Shown here in pieces: positions 7,114-15,144 of a stretch of 64,000 bases of DNA. The notes under the pieces were generated by a model that was not told the origin of the DNA, did not search any database, and was given only the letters and a program-made list of their open reading frames with translations. Origin of the DNA: Butyricicoccus_A sp963588905 (GTDB taxonomy: Bacteria > Bacillota > Clostridia > Oscillospirales > Butyricicoccaceae). Both the position numbers and the translations under genes were made by a program. Within the stretch, counting starts at the first letter, position 1; each line of letters begins with the position of its first letter. The DNA lies in contig CAVAJF010000006.1 of assembly GCA_963588905.1 (NCBI GenBank), positions 97,618 to 161,617 of the forward strand. The letters run 5' to 3'.

Positions 7114-8493
7114 TTAGAACGGGAAGCGGAAGCCTCCGCGCTTGCCAAGATTGCCGAGACCCGGGAAGCCCATGCCGCCCTTTTTGCGTCCCTTCTTGGA
7201 CATGTTGTTGAACTGACGAGTCATCTTTTGCATCATCTCGAACTGCTTGAGCAGACGATTGACATCTTCGATTTTGAGACCGCAGCCTGCCGCAATACGC
7301 TTCTTGCGGCTGAAATTGATGATGGACGGATTATCGCGTTCTTTTGGCGTCATAGACTGAATAATCGCCTTGGTGTGACCAACTGCTTTGGTGTCAACCT
7401 GTGCGCCAGCCAGTGCGCTTGCGTCCATGCCCGGAATCATTTTGAGCATACTCTGCATTTTTTCCGGGTCCTCAAACTGTCCGAGCTGATCGGCAAAATC
7501 GGTCAAGGTCAGACGGTTTGCGCGAACCTTCTTTTCCAGCTCCGCTGCCTTTTTGGCATCGTAGTTTTCCTGTGCCTTCTCGATAAGTGTGAGCATATCA
7601 CCCATACCGAGAATACGGGAAGCCATACGATCCGGATGGAACGGTTCAATATCACCCAGCTTTTCGCCGGTACCGATGAATTTAATCGGCTTGCCGGTGA
7701 CCGCTTTGGTGGAAAGGGCAGCGCCGCCGCGTGCGTCGCCATCCATTTTTGCCATCAAAATACCGTCGATTCCCAGTGCTTCGTCAAACGCAGAAGCTAC
7801 GTTGACAGCGTCCTGACCGGTCATCGCATCGACAACCAGCATGATCTCAGACGGCTTTACCGTGGCTTTGATGTTTTTCAGCTCATCCATCAGAGCTTCA
7901 TCAATGTGCAGACGACCTGCTGTATCCAGCAAAACCAAATCATACGCATTTTTCTTTGCGTAATCAACGCCTGCCTTGGCAATCTCAACCGGATCGCCCT
8001 GTCCCATTTCAAAAACGGGAATATCTAACTTTCCGCCGACGACCTTCAGCTGTTCGATTGCTGCCGGACGATAAACGTCACAGGCAACGAGGAGCGGTCT
8101 GCGCTGCTGCTGCTTTTTGAGCAGACCTGCAAGCTTGGCGCCGTTTGTTGTTTTACCGGCACCCTGCAAACCAACCATCATAATCACCGTTGGTGGATTC
8201 GGGGAAATGTTGATTTTCTGATTGGAACCGCCCATAAGTTTGGTCAGTTCTTCGTTTACAATCTTGATAACCTGCTGAGCAGGGGAAAGGCTTTCAAGAA
8301 TCTCAGCACCTGTTGCGCGTTCCGTCACCGTCTTGGTGAACTGCTTGACGACCTTGAAGTTGACGTCCGCTTCGAGCAGAGCCAGCTTGATCTCGCGCAT
8401 GGCGCTCTTGACATCGGCTTCGCTCAGCCGACCACGGTTTTTGAGCTTCTTAAAGGCAGAAGTGATTTTTTCAGAAAGACCTTCAAATGCCAT
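7114..8493 (-). CDS. ffh: Signal recognition particle protein Ffh
   Basis: GTPase of the SRP that binds signal peptides of nascent membrane proteins with the 4.5S/scRNA and docks on FtsY. The 459-residue protein has an N domain, then a G domain with G1 GLQGAGKTT at about 108-116, DTAGRLHID and KMDGDARGG. A methionine-rich M domain ends in a glycine- and phenylalanine-rich tail (GFPGLGNLGKRGGF). It lies 9 bases after ylxM, the standard partner order. Confidence 0.98.
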   Translation of the reverse strand: MAFEGLSEKITSAFKKLKNRGRLSEADVKSAMREIKLALLEADVNFKVVKQFTKTVTERATGAEILESLSPAQQVIKIVNEELTKLMGGSNQKINISPNPPTVIMMVGLQGAGKTTNGAKLAGLLKKQQQRRPLLVACDVYRPAAIEQLKVVGGKLDIPVFEMGQGDPVEIAKAGVDYAKKNAYDLVLLDTAGRLHIDEALMDELKNIKATVKPSEIMLVVDAMTGQDAVNVASAFDEALGIDGILMAKMDGDARGGAALSTKAVTGKPIKFIGTGEKLGDIEPFHPDRMASRILGMGDMLTLIEKAQENYDAKKAAELEKKVRANRLTLTDFADQLGQFEDPEKMQSMLKMIPGMDASALAGAQVDTKAVGHTKAIIQSMTPKERDNPSIINFSRKKRIAAGCGLKIEDVNRLLKQFEMMQKMTRQFNNMSKKGRKKGGMGFPGLGNLGKRGGFRFPF

Positions 8494-8502
8494 GATTTCT
8501 CC

Positions 8503-8868
8503 TTATTCAGACAGCTGTCTTGTGATTTGCAAGGCCTGCTCACACAGCTCAGCAATCTTCGGGTCATGATACCGTGTATTGTTCATGCCGCGCAGATCCC
8601 ATACAATATCGGCCAGTTTTTCCAGGTTTGCCTGTGTCTGACCGTATTTGGATACCAAGCCGAGCTTTTCCTCAGTGGCACGCAGGGTATGTTCTGCTCG
8701 CATGATGCCATCCCGCACGCCCTGCCGCGTAATTCCCATGTGCTCGGAGATTTCCGCGAGGGACAAATCGTCGTTGTAATACAGATCGAACAATTCCTTT
8801 TGCTTGTCTGTCAGAATATCGCCGTAAAAATCGAAGAGCATACACATCTCAAATGTTTTGTTCTTCAT
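8503..8868 (-). CDS. ylxM: YlxM-like helix-turn-helix protein (UPF0122)
   Basis: Small protein of 121 residues encoded directly before ffh in Firmicutes and thought to modulate the SRP (YlxM/p13 family). The HTH region resembles sigma-70 region 4: LTDKQKELFDLYYNDDLSL followed by AEISEHMGITRQGVRDGI. It is the first gene of the ffh-rpsP-trmD operon, with a good promoter about 75 bases upstream and a structured leader in between. Confidence 0.92.
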   Translation of the reverse strand: MKNKTFEMCMLFDFYGDILTDKQKELFDLYYNDDLSLAEISEHMGITRQGVRDGIMRAEHTLRATEEKLGLVSKYGQTQANLEKLADIVWDLRGMNNTRYHDPKIAELCEQALQITRQLSE

Positions 8869-8911
8869 AACAGCTCCTTCAGTCAGTGCGGGTTGTAAAG
8901 GCTTTTTGCTT

Positions 8912-8933
8912 TGTAAAGGTGTTCGCCTTTACA
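8912..8933 (-). promoter_or_regulatory. Hairpin/repeat in the ylxM-ffh leader
   Basis: TGTAAAGG (8912-8919) pairs with CCTTTACA (8926-8933) across a 6-base loop. A third copy, TGTAAAGG at 8894-8901, can compete for the same partner. This lies between the promoter and ylxM, so it could act as an mRNA switch or a repressor site; which one is unknown. Confidence 0.45.
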
Positions 8934-8944
8934 TTGTGGTTGCT

Positions 8945-8973
8945 ATTTTACCGCAGAATTTCCCCGTTGTCAA
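8945..8973 (-). promoter_or_regulatory. Promoter of the ylxM-ffh-rpsP-trmD operon
   Basis: On the minus strand, TTGACA (8968-8973), 17 bp, TAAAAT (8945-8950): a near-consensus housekeeping promoter overlapping the vanZ-like stop codon. Confidence 0.75.
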
Positions 8974-9500
8974 GATCTTTTTCGAGATTTTTTTCGCGTT
9001 TTTTTCAAAATAGTTAGAATGACAAAGGAAATACAATCCAAGAACAGCAAAAACAGCGAGACAGACATACCGCCGAGTACATTGAGAATCAAATCGTCAA
9101 TATCGCAAGAGCCGAGACCGGTGAGATATTGCGTGATTTCGATGGCACCGCTCAGGGCAAGGCTGAAGAAAAACGTAAACTTCAGGCTTAAATCGCGGCG
9201 CAGGAGAGGAATTAAGACGCCGATAGGCATAAAGGCAACAATATTGCCGACGATATTTTGAAAGGCAATGGTATCGGAAACGCGACCGGAAAATAAATAA
9301 AACCGGATGGTTTGAAATGGGATGAGATTGACGCGCGTCAGCTTTAACTCATCTTTGTCATTGAGAATATTGATAATCGTATTGTAATCAAATTTGAATA
9401 GGATGACTTTGAGCAGCAATACCAAATATGCAATGAGACAGATCCATAAAAAGACAGTTACTGCGAGAGAACGGGGCTTTTTTTGTTTCAACGCAATCAT
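8970..9500 (-). CDS. VanZ-like family membrane protein
   Basis: Protein of 176 residues with about four or five membrane segments and the VanZ-family pattern: LIPFQTIR, then NIVGNIVAFMPIGVLIP, an EITQYL helix and a CDIDDLILN motif. VanZ homologues are common in Clostridia; a few affect teicoplanin susceptibility, but with no van genes here resistance should not be inferred. Start choice is uncertain: AAGGAGA directly abuts ATG 9500, so the TTG at 9491 (codon 4, with 9-base spacing) may be the true start. Confidence 0.8.
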   Translation of the reverse strand: MIALKQKKPRSLAVTVFLWICLIAYLVLLLKVILFKFDYNTIINILNDKDELKLTRVNLIPFQTIRFYLFSGRVSDTIAFQNIVGNIVAFMPIGVLIPLLRRDLSLKFTFFFSLALSGAIEITQYLTGLGSCDIDDLILNVLGGMSVSLFLLFLDCISFVILTILKKTRKKSRKRS

Positions 9501-9608
9501 TCTCCTTTCGTTTCTTTATTGATTACCCATGATAGCACGCGGCATACGGAAATGCAATGTGAAACATTACAGAAATGAAAAATCCATAGGGAATCCTGTA
9601 TGAAATGG

Positions 9609-9637
9609 TAGACGAACGGGAAAAACAGCGATATAAT
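9609..9637 (+). promoter_or_regulatory. Promoter of the M16/lgt/folD operon
   Basis: TAGACG (9609-9614), 17 bp, TATAAT (9632-9637), leaving a leader of about 50 bases before the first M16 gene. Confidence 0.5.
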
Positions 9638-9692
9638 ACGTATTGTCTGAAGTCCGAACCGATTTTGGGGGCTGGACAGTAGGGAGAATATT

Positions 9693-10970
9693 ATGCATAC
9701 TACAAAGAGATTTTTATTGAAAAAAGGATTGGGGCTGACCTGTGTGACAAGCACACAGTCCAAAACTGCGTGTCTCAGCGCGATGTTTCAGCTGCCGCTG
9801 AACAGTGAAGGACGCAGTTTATCTGCCCTTTTGCCGTATGTGCTGCGCGTGAGCTGTCGGGATTTTCCGGGACAGCAGGCGGTGGCAGCGCAGCTGGACG
9901 AGCTGTACGGTGCGCGCGTGGAGCCTATCGTCCGCAAGCGCGGTGAAGCGCAGCTGATTGGCTTTGCGGCGGATGTGATTGATGACCGTTTTGCTATGCG
10001 GGGAGATACCGGCTTGTTTGCGGCTACTGCGCGGATGATGGCGGATATTCTGCTGCATCCGGGCACATTTACCGCAGAGCACGTCGCACGAGAAGCTGCA
10101 CAGCTTTGTGCGCGCATTGCAGCCTTGCCGGATGACAAACGGACATGGGTGGTTCGCCGGATGTATCAGCACATGTGTGATGAAGAAGCGTTTCGACTGG
10201 TAGAACTAGGAGATATAGAGGAAATTCGCCGCATCACACCGGAACAGCTGGCAGAGCACTATCAGAACATCCTGCAGACTGCACCGTTGGAGCTGTTTTA
10301 CTGTGGCTCGCTGGATGCTGAGCTGGCAGCGCAGCAGCTGAAACAGGCATTTGCAGAGCGGCCGGAGATAGATGCGCCGCTTGCACCGGAAACGCAGGTG
10401 CTGCGCGTACCAAAGCATAAGGAACTGCGTTATATTACAGAAGAAGAAGCGGTCTCGCAGGGCAAATTGACGATTGGTTTGCGGACAGGCATTACTGCAA
10501 ATGATCCGGAATATCCGGCAATGATCGTGTTCAATTCCTGCTTCGGCGGCAGCACATCCTCTCGATTGTTTTGCCATGTGCGAGAAAAAATGAGTCTGTG
10601 CTATTATGCCTCTTCTCAGACAGAAAAGACCAAGGGCGTGATTGCTGTCACCTCTGGTATTGAAAATGACAGCGAGAAAAGAGCGCGGACGGAAATTCTG
10701 CATCAGTTATCCGACATTCAGGCGGGCGGCTTGACACAGGAAGAAGTGGACAATGCCAAGCGTTCGATTTGCGCTTCGCTGCACACGATGTTTGATTCTC
10801 CGTTTGCGTTGGAGAATTTTTATCAGACACAAGCGCTGCTTGGTAGTGAAGAGACGTTGGAGCAGCTGATTGCCCGCATTGAGACAGTTACGCGGGAACA
10901 GGTGACGGCAGCAGCTAAGAAGGCCGTGCCGGATACGGTGTATTTTCTGAAGGGAGTGGGTGCATCATGA
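9693..10970 (+). CDS. M16-family peptidase-like protein, non-catalytic (YmfF-like)
   Basis: Protein of 425 residues from the insulinase/processing-peptidase family, resembling Bacillus YmfF. The zinc motif HxxEH is absent from its N-terminal half, as expected for the non-catalytic partner. The C-terminal half keeps the M16 binding region: FGGSTSSRLFCHVREKMSLCYYASS with the paired arginine and tyrosine. Its stop overlaps the next start by 4 bases, and the next gene carries the intact HxxEH, so the two probably form a heterodimeric peptidase. The substrate is unknown. Confidence 0.85.
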   Translation: MHTTKRFLLKKGLGLTCVTSTQSKTACLSAMFQLPLNSEGRSLSALLPYVLRVSCRDFPGQQAVAAQLDELYGARVEPIVRKRGEAQLIGFAADVIDDRFAMRGDTGLFAATARMMADILLHPGTFTAEHVAREAAQLCARIAALPDDKRTWVVRRMYQHMCDEEAFRLVELGDIEEIRRITPEQLAEHYQNILQTAPLELFYCGSLDAELAAQQLKQAFAERPEIDAPLAPETQVLRVPKHKELRYITEEEAVSQGKLTIGLRTGITANDPEYPAMIVFNSCFGGSTSSRLFCHVREKMSLCYYASSQTEKTKGVIAVTSGIENDSEKRARTEILHQLSDIQAGGLTQEEVDNAKRSICASLHTMFDSPFALENFYQTQALLGSEETLEQLIARIETVTREQVTAAAKKAVPDTVYFLKGVGAS

Positions 10971-12235
10971 TGAAAACCTATTCGTATCCACAGCTGGATG
11001 AACAGATGCAAGCAACGATTCTGCCAAACGGTTTGCGCATTTACTGTGTGCCGCGTGCAGGCAGTGAAAAAACGTTTGCCATGCTGGCGGCAGATTTTGG
11101 TTCGATTGACTGCCATTTTGAACTGGATGGACAGACCCATGATGTCACACCGGGTATTGCCCATTTTCTTGAGCACAAGCTGTTTGAAGAAGAGGACGGC
11201 AATGCGCTGCAAAAGTTTTCGGCGCGCGGTGCACAGCCGAATGCCTTTACCAGCCATACCATGACAGCATATCATTTTACGTGCACAGATCGGTTTTATG
11301 AAGACTTAGAAATTCTGCTGCGCTTTGTCACAACGCCGTATTTTACGGATGAAAATGTGGTGAAGGAAAAAGGCATTATCGGGCAGGAAATTGATATGTT
11401 AGAGGATACGCCGGGCTGGGCGGCCTATGTCGGCGTTCTGCAGGCCCTGTATGCAGTGCACCCGGTGCGTATTTCCGTCGCAGGAAGCAAGCAGACGATT
11501 GCACCGATTGATCCGGCTGTTTTGCATCTGTGCCATCGCGGCTTTTATTCTCCGAAGAATTTGGCATTGGTTGTCTGTGGACAGTATGACTTTGACCGCG
11601 TGGTCGAGCTGGCACAGCGCATCACACCGGCAGATGCCGCAGAGATTGCGGCTCGTTCGTATGGAGAGGAGCCGGAAACCGTGGCGCAGCCGTACTGGGA
11701 GCGCAAAATGGCTGTATCGCGTCCGATTTTTATGCTGGGCTGCAAAGATGATGTGCCGGATGATATGTATCGCCAGCAGCTGGTGGGTGAGCTGGCGGCG
11801 CAGTGCGTGTGCGGCAAGTCAACCGTGCTGTATGATACCTTATATCAGCGAGGCTTGGTGGATCGAACCTTTGATCCAGATTACTTTACGTTTGCGGGCG
11901 GCGCGTGTGCGCTGTTCAGCGGTGAGACCAGTGACCCAGATGCCGTGCGTGAAGCGTTAGAATGCGAAATGCAGCGCCTCGCAGACGAAGGCGTTGATGA
12001 GGCGGTGTTCCGCAGAACCAAAAAGGCACTCTATGGCAAGTATATTCGCCGCAGCAGTGATGCAAGCGGCGTGTGCCGTATGCAGGTAGAGGCGGTGTTC
12101 TCCGGTGCGATGGCATTTGACTTTGCCGAGGTATTTCAGAGCATCACGCAGACGGAGATTGTACAGCGCGTGCGTGCGTGGGTAAAGCCGAATCGAACAG
12201 CCATGGCGGTTATTGTGCCGCAGAAGGAGGGATAG
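10967..12235 (+). CDS. M16-family zinc metallopeptidase, catalytic subunit (YmfH-like)
   Basis: Zinc peptidase of 422 residues. The inverted zinc motif HFLEH (H66, E69, H70) sits in GIAHFLEHKLFEEEDG, and a distal glutamate region follows the KGIIGQEIDMLEDTPGW block. It pairs with the upstream non-catalytic M16 protein. The start is ATG 10967 in ATGATG overlapping the upstream TGA. The pair is conserved in Firmicutes, sometimes near peptide-export genes, but no substrate peptide is visible here. lgt follows after 3 bases. Confidence 0.88.
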   Translation: MMKTYSYPQLDEQMQATILPNGLRIYCVPRAGSEKTFAMLAADFGSIDCHFELDGQTHDVTPGIAHFLEHKLFEEEDGNALQKFSARGAQPNAFTSHTMTAYHFTCTDRFYEDLEILLRFVTTPYFTDENVVKEKGIIGQEIDMLEDTPGWAAYVGVLQALYAVHPVRISVAGSKQTIAPIDPAVLHLCHRGFYSPKNLALVVCGQYDFDRVVELAQRITPADAAEIAARSYGEEPETVAQPYWERKMAVSRPIFMLGCKDDVPDDMYRQQLVGELAAQCVCGKSTVLYDTLYQRGLVDRTFDPDYFTFAGGACALFSGETSDPDAVREALECEMQRLADEGVDEAVFRRTKKALYGKYIRRSSDASGVCRMQVEAVFSGAMAFDFAEVFQSITQTEIVQRVRAWVKPNRTAMAVIVPQKEG

Positions 12236-12238
12236 CAC

Positions 12239-13084
12239 ATGGAACAGGTCGTTTCCTTTCCAGGCTTAGGTCTGGAATTTCATCTCTCTAATATCGCCTT
12301 TCATATTGCGTCCAAGCCGATTTACTGGTATGGTATTCTCATTATGTGCGGCGTGGTATTGGCTGTTATCTATGCATCTGTGCGGTGTCCGTCCTTCGGC
12401 GTCAAGCAAGACGATATGTATGACTGCGTGCTGTTTGCGGTGCCGCTGGGCATTGTGTGTGCCCGCATCTATTATGTTATTTTTGAGTGGGATCAATATA
12501 AAAACAATCTGTCAGAGGTCTTTGCTATTTGGCACGGCGGTTTGGCGATTTATGGCGGTATTTTAGGCGGCATTGTCGTTGTCACTGCCGTGTGCCGCTT
12601 CAAAAAGATTGATCTGATGAACATGTTGGATGTCTTTGCTATTGCAGTACCAATCGGTCAGATCCTGGGCCGTTGGGGCAATTTCTTCAACTGTGAAGCA
12701 TACGGCAGCACAACAACTGCGCCGTGGCGCATGGTCATCGGAAAGACGCTGGCAGAAGCCGGAGCGACCGGCAATCATCCGACCTTCTTTTATGAGTCGG
12801 TATGGAGTTTGGTAGGATTCTTTATTTTGTATGTTGTCTCGAAAAAGCGGAAATATCGCGGCGAGATCACATTGTTATATCTCGGATGGTATGGTCTGGG
12901 CCGATTCTTTATTGAAGGACTGCGCACGGACAGCCTGTATCTGTGGGGCACAGGCATCCGAGTATCACAAGTCGTGGCCCTGATTTGTGTCATTATCGGC
13001 TTGGGCGGTTTCTTTCTCAATCGGAAGATGCCGTTTCTCAAAAACGTAACGCAGGAAAGCAATCACAAGGAGGAAACAGCATGA
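12239..13084 (+). CDS. lgt: Prolipoprotein diacylglyceryl transferase Lgt
   Basis: Inner-membrane enzyme that transfers diacylglyceryl from phosphatidylglycerol to the lipobox cysteine of prolipoproteins. The 281-residue protein has seven hydrophobic segments, the WHGGLAIYGG motif (H99) and the signature GRWGNFFNCEAYG (R145, N148, N151, E153). It starts 3 bases after the M16 gene and overlaps folD by 4 bases. Confidence 0.96.
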   Translation: MEQVVSFPGLGLEFHLSNIAFHIASKPIYWYGILIMCGVVLAVIYASVRCPSFGVKQDDMYDCVLFAVPLGIVCARIYYVIFEWDQYKNNLSEVFAIWHGGLAIYGGILGGIVVVTAVCRFKKIDLMNMLDVFAIAVPIGQILGRWGNFFNCEAYGSTTTAPWRMVIGKTLAEAGATGNHPTFFYESVWSLVGFFILYVVSKKRKYRGEITLLYLGWYGLGRFFIEGLRTDSLYLWGTGIRVSQVVALICVIIGLGGFFLNRKMPFLKNVTQESNHKEETA

Positions 13085-13938
13085 GTGCAGTTCGTATGGA
13101 TGGCAAAATGGTTTCTGCAAAGGTACGCGGAAGCATTTTGGAAGAGGTCAATGGTTTGAAGGAAAAGGGGGTTCGCCCGGGTCTCGCAGTCATTATTGTG
13201 GGAGAAGATCCGGCGTCTAAAGTATATGTGCGCAATAAGGAGCGCGCTTGCGAGGAGTGTGGATTCTATTCGGAAAAGTATGCCCTGCCGGAAGAAACCA
13301 CGCAGGAGGAGCTGCTCGGTCTGATTGACGAGCTCAATCACAATCCGCACATCGACGGTATTCTGTGTCAGCTGCCGGTGCCGAAGCACATTGACGAGCA
13401 GGCAATTATTGACGCTATCTCTCCGGAGAAGGATGTCGATGCCTTCCATCCGATTAATGTCGGCAAGATTATGGTTGGTAATTTTGATTTCCTGCCGTGT
13501 ACGCCGGCGGGTGTCATGCAGCTGCTCGAAGAGTATGATATTGACCCGAACGGCAAGAACTGTGTTGTCATTGGCCGCTCCAATATCGTTGGCAAGCCGA
13601 TGGCTATGCTGCTGCTGCACAAGAACGGAACCGTTACCATCTGCCATTCCCGCACCAAGAATCTGAAGGAAGTCTGCGCACAGGCGGATATTCTGGTGGC
13701 AGCGGTCGGCAAGGCGGATTTTGTCACTGCGGATATGGTCAAGGAAGGTGCCGTTGTCATTGATGTCGGCATGAACCGCAAGGATGGTAAGCTGTGCGGC
13801 GACGTTGCCTTTGACGAAGTTAACGAAAAGGCATCGTATCTGACGCCGGTTCCGGGCGGCGTAGGTCCGATGACAATCACGATGCTGATGAAGAATACAT
13901 TGAAGGCAGCGAAGCTGCACCACGGCATCGAGGAGTAA
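13081..13938 (+). CDS. folD: Bifunctional methylene-THF dehydrogenase/cyclohydrolase FolD
   Basis: Interconverts 5,10-methylene- and 10-formyl-tetrahydrofolate for one-carbon supply. I use ATG 13081 (AAGGAGG 8 bases upstream), giving 285 residues; a longer upstream frame is read-through into lgt. Catalytic elements are the YVRNKERACEECG helix with the active-site Tyr and Lys, CQLPVPKHID, and the NADP-binding VIGRSNIVGKP. It closes with TPVPGGVGPMTITML. The ATGA overlap couples it to lgt. Confidence 0.97.
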   Translation: MSAVRMDGKMVSAKVRGSILEEVNGLKEKGVRPGLAVIIVGEDPASKVYVRNKERACEECGFYSEKYALPEETTQEELLGLIDELNHNPHIDGILCQLPVPKHIDEQAIIDAISPEKDVDAFHPINVGKIMVGNFDFLPCTPAGVMQLLEEYDIDPNGKNCVVIGRSNIVGKPMAMLLLHKNGTVTICHSRTKNLKEVCAQADILVAAVGKADFVTADMVKEGAVVIDVGMNRKDGKLCGDVAFDEVNEKASYLTPVPGGVGPMTITMLMKNTLKAAKLHHGIEE

Positions 13939-14006
13939 TTGTCAATTTTGTGCACAAACATCCCGAAAATGCTGCGGAATTTTGACAGGCAAAAGCAAAA
14001 AGATTG

Positions 14007-14035
14007 TTGACAGCATGGGCGGGATATGGTAACAT
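14007..14035 (+). promoter_or_regulatory. Strong promoter of the L21/L27 operon
   Basis: TTGACA (14007-14012), 17 bp, TAACAT (14030-14035), about 100 bases before rplU. Confidence 0.8.
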
Positions 14036-14041
14036 ACAAGA

Positions 14042-14132
14042 AGCCGCATTGACCGGGTTGGTGAAGTATGTCTGAGACAAGACATCCCCCGTGAGAGCGT
14101 GACTCTATTATAGAAAGAGAGGTGCTACCGCA
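14042..14132 (+). ncRNA. 5' leader of rplU, L21-leader type
   Basis: About 90 transcribed bases before rplU with short self-complementary parts, such as GTCTGAGAC, and a final AGAGAGGTG ribosome site. Position and length fit the L21 leader of Firmicutes, where free L21 is thought to repress its own operon. I assign it by position and did not test it against the family model. Confidence 0.5.
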
Positions 14133-14444
14133 ATGTATGCAATTATTGTAACCGGTGGCAAGCAGTACAAGGTATCCGAAGGTGACGTAATCTACGTTGA
14201 GAAGCTCGGCGTTGAAGACGGCGCTTCCGTTACATTCGACAAGGTTCTGGCAGTTGGCGAAGGTGCTGAGCTGAAGGTTGGCGCTCCGTATGTTGAAGGC
14301 GCTACCGTAGCTGGTACTGTTGAGAAGACTGGCAAGCAGAAGAAGGTTATCGTCTACAAGATGAAGCCGAAGAAGGGCTACCGTCGTAAGCAGGGCCACA
14401 GACAGCCGTACACCAAGGTAACCATCGGCGCTATCAACGCGTAA
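14133..14444 (+). CDS. rplU: 50S ribosomal protein L21
   Basis: 103-residue 23S rRNA-binding protein. It begins MYAIIVTGGKQYKVSEGD and ends with KKGYRRKQGHRQPYTKV, both diagnostic. First gene of rplU-prp-rpmA. Confidence 0.98.
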   Translation: MYAIIVTGGKQYKVSEGDVIYVEKLGVEDGASVTFDKVLAVGEGAELKVGAPYVEGATVAGTVEKTGKQKKVIVYKMKPKKGYRRKQGHRQPYTKVTIGAINA

Positions 14445-14447
14445 GAG

Positions 14448-14777
14448 ATGACTACCGCCCGTTTTTATTTAACAGGCAGCCGTATTGATGCAGTGGAAGT
14501 CTCCGAACATGCAGGCTATGCAGAAGAAGGAGAGGACATTGTTTGTGCGGCGGTATCTGCGAACCTGGATCTCACGAGCTGTCTGCTCGAGGATGTAATG
14601 GGTCTAGCGATCCGGACAGAAGTCGACGAAGAAAACGCTCGCATCCGCATAGAGCTTCCGAACGATTTGGAAGAGGAGGAGGAGACGCAGGCGCAGAACG
14701 CACTTAGTGCCTTGATGCTGTATTTTATCAATCTCAAGGTACGTTATCAGGATTTTATCGAAGTAATGGAGGTGTAA
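14448..14777 (+). CDS. prp: Ribosomal-processing cysteine protease Prp
   Basis: Cysteine protease of 109 residues (YsxB family) that removes the N-terminal leader of L27. The catalytic pair is visible as H21 in the EHAGYAEEG block and C33 in DIVCAAVSAN. It lies between rplU and rpmA, as in Firmicutes whose L27 has a leader; the L27 encoded 3 bases downstream indeed carries one. Prp is essential in Staphylococcus aureus. Confidence 0.95.
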   Translation: MTTARFYLTGSRIDAVEVSEHAGYAEEGEDIVCAAVSANLDLTSCLLEDVMGLAIRTEVDEENARIRIELPNDLEEEEETQAQNALSALMLYFINLKVRYQDFIEVMEV

Positions 14778-14780
14778 GTC

Positions 14781-15065
14781 ATGCTTCAGATCAGCTTACA
14801 GTTTTTCGCTCATAAAAAGGGCGTAGGTTCTACCAAGAACGGCCGTGATTCCGAGTCCAAGAGACTTGGCGTTAAGCGTGCTGATGGTCAGGTTGTACCG
14901 GCAGGCAACATTCTGGTTCGCCAGCGCGGCACTCACATCCATCCGGGCGTAAACGTTGGCATTGGTTCCGACGACACCCTTTATGCAAAGGTTTCCGGCG
15001 TAGTTCGCTTTGAGCGTCTGGGTCGCGACCGCAAGCAGGTTTCTGTTTACGAAATCGAGCAGTAA
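14781..15065 (+). CDS. rpmA: 50S ribosomal protein L27 with cleavable leader
   Basis: 94-residue L27 whose mature N-terminus reaches the peptidyl-transferase centre. The precursor starts MLQISLQFFAHKKG; by the S. aureus model Prp cuts after F9 so the mature protein starts AHKKG. The body has GSTKNGRDSESKRLGVK and the RQRGTHIHPG motif. It ends the operon before a terminator. Confidence 0.98.
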   Translation: MLQISLQFFAHKKGVGSTKNGRDSESKRLGVKRADGQVVPAGNILVRQRGTHIHPGVNVGIGSDDTLYAKVSGVVRFERLGRDRKQVSVYEIEQ

Positions 15066-15078
15066 GATATTTGATTGC

Positions 15079-15116
15079 AAAAGGCACCTCGGGCAGTCCG
15101 TCTGAGGTGCTTTTTC
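15079..15116 (+). terminator. Terminator of rplU-prp-rpmA
   Basis: GCACCTC/GAGGTGC stem (15084-15090 with 15104-15110) with inner CGG/CCG pairing, then five T. Confidence 0.8.
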
Positions 15117-15144
15117 TATAACGGATAGGGAAAGGAGTACCCAC

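Noticed and set aside
8970..9500. Glycopeptide resistance from the VanZ-like protein
   Set aside because: There is no vanA/H/X/S/R context; VanZ-like proteins are widespread in Clostridia without that role.
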